17,195 nucleotides of DNA from CAYRHS01 sp964424125 (GTDB lineage Bacteria > Actinomycetota > Acidimicrobiia > IMCC26256 > JAOSJL01): positions 1-17,195 of the forward strand of contig CAYRHS010000063.1 in NCBI GenBank assembly GCA_964424125.1. Reading direction: 5' to 3'. Positions 8,015 to 12,445 of this stretch are shown here, in pieces. How positions within the stretch are numbered: position 1 is the first letter of the stretch; each line of letters begins with the position of its first letter. The translations under genes were made by a program, and so were the position numbers. Below the pieces are notes generated by a model. It was not told the DNA's origin and made no database searches. It saw only the letters and a list, made by a program, of their open reading frames with translations.

Positions 8015-8183
8015 CGCGGCGATCAGGCCTCTGGTTGTTCGGTTTCTCGATGCGGGCGAGGAGATAGGCGAGATCGAGGAGCTGGAAATACTCGAGCCTC
8101 TCACCCCGGTGTACCACCTCGAGCAGCGCGATCGCCTCGCGCAGGAGGTGGAGTCTCTCGTCGCCGGGATCGTTGCTTTTCAC
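7992..8183 (-). CDS. Possible 63-residue small protein
   Basis: A short frame opening with GTG (VKSNDPGDERLHLLREAIALL) and continuing through LEVVHRGERLEYF and LLDLAYLLARIEKPNN before TAA. The first 46 or so codons prefer G or C in third position and predict leucine-rich amphipathic helices, as in a small regulatory or adaptor protein. It lies between the SDR and the DUF2867 oxidoreductase, overlaps the ends of both in other frames, and begins exactly at the AT-rich core of the repeated element. A plus-strand frame (7995-8186) covers the same bases and could be the coding one, or the region could be only an untranslated leader. No family was recognised. Confidence 0.4.
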   Translation of the reverse strand: MKSNDPGDERLHLLREAIALLEVVHRGERLEYFQLLDLAYLLARIEKPNNQRPDRRDGFRDLQ

Positions 8184-9237
8184 TAAATTCACCACCAGTC
8201 GAGCCCTTGCTCCGACGAGGAGGGGAATCGGGCCCTCGGTCGCCGGCGACCGAGTCGGCGAAGTCGTCCAGATCGGCCCGTTCGGCGACCAGGCTCCAGA
8301 GCCGGTCCGCTTCAGCCTCGGGATCCTCGGCGCGAGTCCAGGGCACCTTGTGAGTCGACCGGGGCCGCCGGTCCAACCAGAAGCGCCCGGTACCCACGGT
8401 CCGGCGTGGTGCTCCCGCGAGCCACACGATCGTGTCGGCACCCTGCTCGGGCGTGCGGAGGAGGGGGCCGACGACGCGATGGAACGTCGGGAGGCTCGCC
8501 TCGACGCCGGGGGTGTCGGCCCAACCCGGGTGCATGGCGTGCACGAGGACACCATCACGCGCCAGGCGCGCGGCCCAGCGCGGGAGGAGCTCCACCTGGG
8601 CGCGCTTGGCTCGGGCGTAGGCCGTGGTGCCGTCATAGTGCTCGGTGTCCATCTCGACGCGGTCGGCAGCAAGCTTCTCGCTGTACATGCCGCCCGAGGA
8701 GACCCAGATGACCCGCGCGTCGGCGGACCGGCGCAGGAGTGGCAGCAGCTCGTGGGTGAGCAGGGCGGGAGCGACGACCTGGACCTGGAAGGTGGTCTCC
8801 ATCTCGTCCTCGGTGACGCGCCGGTCGGCGAGCAGCGCGCCGGCGTTGTGAACGAGCACGTCGAGGTGGTCGCACGTGGAGGACACTTGCTCGGCCAGGC
8901 TTCGGGTCTGGTCCAGGCTGGCCAGGTCGGCGCGGAGGAAGGTCACGGCGTCGCTGCCGGACTCGGCCGCGAGCTCGGTTGCGGCGCGCCTGCCCTTCTC
9001 GGGATCCCGGCCCGTCACCAGGACGGTGGCGCCGCGACGAGCCATCGCCCGCGCGGCCGCCCGACCGAGGCCCGAGGTCCCGCCCGTGATCAGAACAGTG
9101 CGACCGGCGAGATCGATCTCGTCGTCGTCCCAGGAGAACAGACGCCGGCGGGCCCGGTAGCCGAGCGAGGTGAAGCTGCCGACGATCGTGGCCTCGAGGG
9201 CCGCGTCGAGCAGGCGGGCGGTCGCGGTGACGCTCAT
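8101..9237 (-). CDS. SDR family NAD(P)-dependent oxidoreductase
   Basis: A classical-type short-chain dehydrogenase of 378 residues. After an N-terminal extension (1-43) comes the Rossmann fold: TVLITGGTSGLGRAAA (cofactor loop TGxxxGxG at 51-58), DLASLDQT, the NAG motif at 131-133, VIWVSSGG with the catalytic Ser near 180-181, and Y207-ARA-K211, the YxxxK active site; HPGWADTPGV follows. The family acts on alcohols or ketones; the substrate is unknown. Start: the ATG overlaps the stop of the preceding SRPBCC gene as ATGA, so the two are translationally coupled. Odd feature: the normal domain ends near residue 330 (DDFADSVAGD), after which about 45 residues of Arg/Pro-rich sequence run through a copy of the cluster's repeated element, as though an original stop had been lost. 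Confidence 0.88.
   Translation of the reverse strand: MSVTATARLLDAALEATIVGSFTSLGYRARRRLFSWDDDEIDLAGRTVLITGGTSGLGRAAARAMARRGATVLVTGRDPEKGRRAATELAAESGSDAVTFLRADLASLDQTRSLAEQVSSTCDHLDVLVHNAGALLADRRVTEDEMETTFQVQVVAPALLTHELLPLLRRSADARVIWVSSGGMYSEKLAADRVEMDTEHYDGTTAYARAKRAQVELLPRWAARLARDGVLVHAMHPGWADTPGVEASLPTFHRVVGPLLRTPEQGADTIVWLAGAPRRTVGTGRFWLDRRPRSTHKVPWTRAEDPEAEADRLWSLVAERADLDDFADSVAGDRGPDSPPRRSKGSTGGEFSEKQRSRRRETPPPARGDRAARGGTPG
8177..8251 (-). repeat. Copy A of the duplicated cluster element (promoter/operator-like)
   Basis: By eye about 51 of 68 aligned bases match copy B at 10887-10960, including an ungapped 45-base stretch and the shared blocks TCACTAAA, CCAGTC-AGCC, GCTCCGA and CCCTC-GTCGCCGGCG (plus-strand sense). 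The end inside the SDR gene contains the perfect 14-bp palindrome GGTCGCCGGCGACC. In the minus-strand direction it leads towards the small ORF and the DUF2867 oxidoreductase. The -35-like box is TCGACT and the -10 is weak, so promoter activity is less clear than in copy B. Confidence 0.65.
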
Positions 9238-9665
9238 GCTGCGACGTGGGAACGCAGTCCCGCGGCCGCTCGGTCGCCGACGCGCCGGAACGCACGCGCG
9301 AGCAGAGGGTCGAGCAGCCGGAGCACGCCGCGCAGGCGCAGCTCGGCGTCGTAGGTGACGGTGCTCCCGCCGTCGGCGGCTGCGACGGTGATGGTGTCGC
9401 GCGACACGAAGGGCCATCGCTCGGCCCGCAGCACGACTCGCCGCGGGCGCTCGAACTCGGTGATCTCGTAGCGGAAGTTCACCGCGCGCCCGGCCAGGGC
9501 CACGTCCACGTCGAAGGCCGAACCCACGCCGAGCTCACCGTGGTCGACGCGGGTCGCCCGTTCGACACCGGGGTCCCAGTCGGCGACCGTCGTGAAGTCG
9601 GCGAGCGAGTCGAACGCCAGGTCGGGCGCGAGTGGGCTTCTGACGGAAGTGCGGTAGGTGGCCAT
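9234..9665 (-). CDS. SRPBCC family protein (polyketide cyclase/START-like)
   Basis: A 143-residue single-domain protein of the SRPBCC helix-grip superfamily, whose members bind hydrophobic ligands in a deep cavity. Typical landmarks are the opening strand TYRTSVRSPLAPDLAFDSLADF, the VADWDPGVERATRVD turn, LGVGSAFDVDVALAGR, YEITEFERPRRVVLRAE, TITVAAADGGSTVTYDAEL and the long C-terminal helix. No catalytic residues can be assigned, so ligand carrier and cyclase/hydrolase are both open. AGGA about 8 bases before the ATG supports the start. It is 31 bases downstream of the DUF427 gene and its TGA overlaps the ATG of the SDR gene (ATGA), strong evidence for one operon. It may pair with that SDR as a lipid-like substrate binder (inference). 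Confidence 0.85.
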   Translation of the reverse strand: MATYRTSVRSPLAPDLAFDSLADFTTVADWDPGVERATRVDHGELGVGSAFDVDVALAGRAVNFRYEITEFERPRRVVLRAERWPFVSRDTITVAAADGGSTVTYDAELRLRGVLRLLDPLLARAFRRVGDRAAAGLRSHVAA

Positions 9666-9696
9666 TGTTTCGTCCTTTCCGAGGTTGGCTCCGGGG

Positions 9697-10203
9697 CTAC
9701 CAGTGCTCCGAGCCGGGTTCGCCCTTGAAGGGGCCGACGACGCTCGAGGTGATCCAGCCGCCGTAGAAGCTGCCGGGTTGGGGCAGGGCTCGTTCGCCGT
9801 CGACGAAGCACTCCAGCACGTCGGGATAGAAGGCCCGGTGGTCGGCGATCGGCTCGAAGCCCGCCGACGGCGTGGGGTAGGACCACACCGCGCGTACCGC
9901 GACGATCCCGCCGGCCCGGACGGTCTCGTAGCGCGCCGCGCCCTTCCATTCGCAGAAGCTCGACGGTCCGGGCGCGGGCTCGAGCAGCTCGAGCGCGCAG
10001 TCGTCGGGAGGCACGTAATAGGAGGGGGGATGCGAGGTCTCGAGGACCCGGTACGCGGCATCGGAGTCGGCGACGACGCGACCGGCGAACTCGACCCGGA
10101 TGTGGGCCCGGGCCGTTTCGAGCCGAGGCGGGCGCGGATAGGACCAGACCGACTCCTGGCCCGGTCTCGTCGGGAGGGGTTGGGGGCGGGTTCGTGTGTG
10201 CAT
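9697..10203 (-). CDS. DUF427 domain protein
   Basis: A 168-residue cytosolic protein matching DUF427. Visible family landmarks are ESVWSYPRPPRLE (17-29), RVVADSDAAYRVLETSHPPSYYVPPDD, SSFCEWKGAARY, the repeat-like VWSYPTPSAGFEPIADHRAFYP, CFVDGE and PQPGSFYGGWITSSVVGPFKG. It is full length for the two-part version of the family. The biochemical role of DUF427 is not established; the WSYP/EWKG aromatic clusters suggest a ligand pocket. A strong GC hairpin lies between it and the fasciclin gene (65-base gap), so it may be expressed at a lower level than that gene or from its own promoter, which I could not identify. The second SRPBCC gene follows after 31 bases. Confidence 0.88.
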   Translation of the reverse strand: MHTRTRPQPLPTRPGQESVWSYPRPPRLETARAHIRVEFAGRVVADSDAAYRVLETSHPPSYYVPPDDCALELLEPAPGPSSFCEWKGAARYETVRAGGIVAVRAVWSYPTPSAGFEPIADHRAFYPDVLECFVDGERALPQPGSFYGGWITSSVVGPFKGEPGSEHW

Positions 10204-10215
10204 CGCGAAGGGGTG

Positions 10216-10254
10216 GCCGGGCGGGACGGAGGGGGGGGTTCCGTCCCGCCCGGC
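10216..10254. terminator. Strong GC hairpin between fasciclin and DUF427 genes
   Basis: A perfect 15-bp inverted repeat, GCCGGGCGGGACGGA / TCCGTCCCGCCCGGC, encloses a 9-base loop made almost entirely of one G-run. There is no T-run after it on either strand. Within an otherwise co-directional cluster it could end or attenuate the fasciclin transcript, or stabilise its 3' end. Confidence 0.65.
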
Positions 10255-10268
10255 ACGGGAGGTTGGGG

Positions 10269-10847
10269 TCAGCCGGCCGGCACGAGCACGGCGTCGATGA
10301 CGTGGATGACGCCGTTGGACGCGGTCACGTCGGGCTGGACGACGTTGGCCTGGTTGACCATGACGGTGTCGCCGTCGACAGCGATCGTGACGGTCTCGCC
10401 GTTCACGGTCTCGACCTGCTCACCGTCGAGCGCCACGACGTCCTCGGCGAGGAACTCACCCTCGACGACGTGGTAGGTGAGGACGCTGGTCAGCAGCTCG
10501 GTGTCGGCCAGGAGCTCGTCGGCGGTGAGCCCGAGGTCGGCGAGCGCCGCCTCGAAGGCTGCGTCCGTCGGGGCGAAGACCGTGTACGGGCCCTCACCCT
10601 TCAGGGTGTCGACCAACCCGGCCGCTTCGAGCGCCGCGGCGAGGGTGGTGAAGTCACCAGCCGCCGTGGCCGTCTCGACGATGTCGGCCTGCGTCGTCTC
10701 GCTCTCCACCGTGGCCTGGTCCTCGACGGTGGTCTCGGCCGCCTCGGTGGTGCCGCTGCTGCTGTCGTCGTCGTTGCCGCAGGCGGCGAAGACCAGGGCG
10801 CCGGCCAGTGGTACGGCAAGGAGTCGAAGGCTTCGGTTCCGGAACAT
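10269..10847 (-). CDS. Fasciclin (FAS1) domain lipoprotein
   Basis: A 192-residue exported protein. Residues 1-23 form a lipoprotein signal (basic MFRNRSLR, hydrophobic LLAVPLAGALVF, then AAC with Cys23), followed by an acidic Asp/Ser/Thr/Glu linker. Residues 54-192 form one FAS1 domain: DIVETATAAGDFTTLAAALE, the H1 motif GPYTVFAPTDAAFEAL-type segment, LLTSVLTYHVVEGE, and the H2 motif NGVIHVIDAVLVP. FAS1 proteins mediate adhesion or envelope interactions; the bacterial ligand is generally unknown. AGAGGA sits 8 bases before the ATG. Upstream are the best promoter of the cluster and the 14-bp inverted repeat shared with the regulator gene, so I infer direct control by the adjacent B12-binding regulator. 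Confidence 0.92.
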   Translation of the reverse strand: MFRNRSLRLLAVPLAGALVFAACGNDDDSSSGTTEAAETTVEDQATVESETTQADIVETATAAGDFTTLAAALEAAGLVDTLKGEGPYTVFAPTDAAFEAALADLGLTADELLADTELLTSVLTYHVVEGEFLAEDVVALDGEQVETVNGETVTIAVDGDTVMVNQANVVQPDVTASNGVIHVIDAVLVPAG

Positions 10848-10885
10848 GGGTTAGATCCTCTGATCGTTGCGGTTACTGGGATTAC

Positions 10886-10914
10886 TTTTTATCACTAAAA
10901 CAGCTCCCAGTCAA
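10886..10914 (-). promoter_or_regulatory. Candidate promoter of the fasciclin gene
   Basis: On the minus strand TTGACT (10914-10909) and TAAAAA (10891-10886) are separated by exactly 17 bases, matching the -35 at 5 of 6 and the -10 at 4 of 6 consensus positions. Predicted start is near 10879, about 30 bases before the ATG. The -10 lies inside the 14-bp inverted repeat at 10887-10900. Confidence 0.6.
10887..10900. promoter_or_regulatory. Candidate operator TTTTA-N4-TAAAA
   Basis: TTTTATCACTAAAA is a perfect 5-bp inverted repeat around four bases and covers the predicted -10 of the fasciclin promoter. The same architecture (AATTA-N4-TAATT) covers the -10 of the regulator gene at 11775-11788. 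Binding by the B12-domain regulator is inferred from this pairing only. Confidence 0.5.
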
Positions 10915-10960
10915 GCCTCCGCTCCGATCAGGACCGGATTCCCCTCAGTCGCCGGCGGCC
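10887..10960 (-). repeat. Copy B of the duplicated cluster element
   Basis: This copy matches copy A at 8177-8251 (about 51 of 68 aligned bases by eye) in the same orientation. It starts inside the last codons and TGA of the regulator gene and ends at the -10 box of the fasciclin promoter. Compared with copy A it is followed by 15 additional bases carrying RTYACT repeats. Confidence 0.7.
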
Positions 10961-11769
10961 GGCGCCGTCAGGGTCGCGAGCGCGGCGTGCCCGTCACCGT
11001 GGAACGCATCGGCACCAAGGGCCTCGGCATGGGTCGCATCGGTGATGCCGGCCCCGCCGAGGACGATGCGGACGTCGCCCGCGACGTCGCGGATTGCGGC
11101 GATCGTCTCGATGACGGCTTCGTCACGGGGGAAGGCGCTGTAGATCCCGACGGCCACGACGGGTTGATTCCGGCGGACCGCGTCGGCGAACGCCTCGGGG
11201 GGCGTGTCCGCGCCGAGCTCGATCACGCGGTACCCGCGCCCGCGCAGCGGACCGGCCAGGAGCGCGACGGGCAAGCCATGGTGATCGCCGGTCACCGTGC
11301 CGAGGATGATCGGCGCGCGTTTCCTACCCCGTCGGGTGAGCTGCGGTGCGAGCCGGCCGAGCAGTCGCGAGACGATCACGCTCGCCTGATGCTCGTCGGC
11401 GACGGTGGCGTCGCCTCGTTCCCACGCGTCCCCCACCCGGCGCATGGCGTCGGTGATCACGTCCAGGCACAGGTCCTCGGCGCTCACCCCGCCCGCCAGG
11501 GCGTCGTCCACGATGCGCACCGCACCGCCCTCGTCTGCGGCCAGGAGCCGATCGGCCAGCCGTGCGCCGTGGTCGATCCGACGGCGGGGACGCGGCGCGG
11601 GTTCCGGTGCCGCGCGACGGGCGTCGGCGTCCTCGACCCGCACCCGCCACACGCCGTCGTCCTTCACCGCGGGGAGCAGTCCGGTGCGGACCCAGCGGTA
11701 GACGGTCATGTAGTGGATCCCGAGGCGGTCGGCGGTCTCCTGGAGGGTCAGCGTCTCGTCCGCGGTCAC
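10945..11769 (-). CDS. HTH plus B12-binding transcriptional regulator (CarH/LitR-like)
   Basis: A 274-residue predicted cobalamin-dependent regulator. Residues 7-48 are an excisionase/MerR-type winged HTH (LTLQETADRLGIHYMTVYRWVRTGLLPAVK). Residues 65-145 match the four-helix B12 cap domain and contain W116-x9-E126-H127, the signature that in CarH packs against the adenosyl group. Residues 152-270 are a Rossmann-like B12 domain: TGDHHGLP with D162 and H164 in the DxH ligand position, YSAFP, and GG at 238-239. The final Gly of the usual DxHxxG is Pro167 here. CarH/LitR proteins repress in the dark with adenosylcobalamin and release DNA in light; transfer of that role is inference. Start is GTG at 11769, 6 bases after CATAAT, so probably leaderless; the adjacent GGAGG is too close to serve as a ribosome site. 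It lies 43 bases after an SRPBCC gene. Confidence 0.88.
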   Translation of the reverse strand: MTADETLTLQETADRLGIHYMTVYRWVRTGLLPAVKDDGVWRVRVEDADARRAAPEPAPRPRRRIDHGARLADRLLAADEGGAVRIVDDALAGGVSAEDLCLDVITDAMRRVGDAWERGDATVADEHQASVIVSRLLGRLAPQLTRRGRKRAPIILGTVTGDHHGLPVALLAGPLRGRGYRVIELGADTPPEAFADAVRRNQPVVAVGIYSAFPRDEAVIETIAAIRDVAGDVRIVLGGAGITDATHAEALGADAFHGDGHAALATLTAPAAGD

Positions 11770-11774
11770 CCTCC

Positions 11775-11788
11775 AATTATGGCTAATT
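11775..11788. promoter_or_regulatory. Candidate operator AATTA-N4-TAATT at the regulator gene
   Basis: AATTATGGCTAATT is a perfect 5-bp inverted repeat with a 4-base spacer, overlapping the -10 CATAAT of the regulator's own promoter. Arm length, AT content and spacer equal those of the 10887-10900 site, suggesting autoregulation. Confidence 0.5.
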
Positions 11789-11803
11789 CAACGTGGACCG
11801 CAA
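11776..11803 (-). promoter_or_regulatory. Candidate leaderless promoter of the B12-domain regulator
   Basis: On the minus strand TTGCGG (11803-11798) and CATAAT (11781-11776; 5 of 6 to TATAAT) are 16 bases apart. The -10 ends 6 bases before the GTG at 11769, placing transcription start at the first base of the start codon. Confidence 0.5.
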
Positions 11804-11812
11804 GGACAGCGG

Positions 11813-12265
11813 TCAGACGGACGACTCGGCCAGACGTTTGGCGTTGGCGACCGTGTTGTCCAGCACCGCTTGGGTCCGCTTGCGCATCATCAGCGGCCAG
11901 AGGACGGCGCTGACGGGGGCGAGGAACCAGCGCGGCTTCATGCTGATCGCGATCGTCAGTCGGGTCCCACCCTCGGTCGGCGTGAGCTCGACGTCCAGGG
12001 GCATCGTCATCTTGCCGTCGTCGCCGATGTGCACCTGGTGTCGCATCGGCTCGAATTCAGTCACCCGCCATTCGCTCTCACCCAGGAACGGCGGGACGCC
12101 GCCGTACTCCTTGTAGACGTAGCCGACGCCGAACTCGCGATCGGGTACGTCGACCATCCGCTCGGTCGCGTCGACGTAGTCCGGGTAGCGGTGCGGGTCG
12201 CAGAACAGCTCCCAGATCGGCTCGGGGCCCGTGCCGATCTCCGTCGACGCAACCACCTGTGCCAT
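11813..12265 (-). CDS. SRPBCC family protein
   Basis: A 150-residue single-domain SRPBCC protein. Visible landmarks are AQVVASTEIGTGPEPIWELFCDPHRYPDYVDATERM, a GVGYVYKEYGG strand pair, GESEWRVTEFEPMRHQVHIG, LDVELTPTEGGTRLTIAISM and a C-terminal helix with PLMMRKRTQAVLDNTVANAKRL. The length is normal for the family, which covers ligand-binding, cyclase and transport roles; no active site is assigned. GAGG seven bases before the ATG at 12265 is a good ribosome site. It is the first gene of the minus-strand cluster, 43 bases before the B12-domain regulator, and is divergent from the beta-propeller gene. It is only distantly similar to the second SRPBCC protein of the cluster (9234-9665). Confidence 0.85.
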   Translation of the reverse strand: MAQVVASTEIGTGPEPIWELFCDPHRYPDYVDATERMVDVPDREFGVGYVYKEYGGVPPFLGESEWRVTEFEPMRHQVHIGDDGKMTMPLDVELTPTEGGTRLTIAISMKPRWFLAPVSAVLWPLMMRKRTQAVLDNTVANAKRLAESSV

Positions 12266-12297
12266 GGCGCACCCTCGTCTTCTCGCGGTCTTCGCTC

Positions 12298-12335
12298 CCA
12301 GCGTGTTCCGCTGGCAGGCGCGCCGAGCGGCGCGC
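12298..12335. other. Two inverted repeats in the divergent intergenic region
   Basis: CCAGCG-N5-CGCTGG (12298-12314) and GCGCGCC-N4-GGCGCGC (12318-12335) lie side by side in the 180-base gap between the divergent SRPBCC and beta-propeller genes. They could be a regulator site, an mRNA leader hairpin, or chance in GC-rich DNA. Nothing else is recognised in the gap except the -10-like box at 12433. Confidence 0.3.
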
Positions 12336-12432
12336 GCAGGCGAATCGGAAGGCTATTCGCGGAGCTGCTGCTGCAACAGCGTCCGGCAGCGCGGTAAGCC
12401 CGGGCATCGCCGGCCCCGAAGCTGGGCACACC

Positions 12433-12438
12433 TACCGT
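12433..12438 (+). promoter_or_regulatory. Candidate -10 box of the beta-propeller gene
   Basis: TACCGT fits TANNNT and ends 7 bases before the ATG at 12446, as at the TetR gene (TATCGT, 7 bases). No -35 was seen. If real, the ATG at 12446, not the GTGs at 12437 or 12440, is the start. Confidence 0.35.
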
Positions 12439-12445
12439 GGTGCGG

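Noticed and set aside
7076..8353. 425-residue plus-strand frame opposite the DUF2867 oxidoreductase
   Set aside because: No recognisable domain, and it spans two well-supported minus-strand SDR genes.
8177..10960. Direct repeats read as ends of a transposable element
   Set aside because: No transposase or terminal inverted repeats, and the repeats extend into gene ends and promoter positions, which fits shared regulatory DNA at least as well.
12298..12335. Inverted repeats read as a riboswitch or cobalamin element upstream of the SRPBCC gene
   Set aside because: Only short GC-rich arms are present; I could not find a B12-box-like conserved core, so no riboswitch is claimed.
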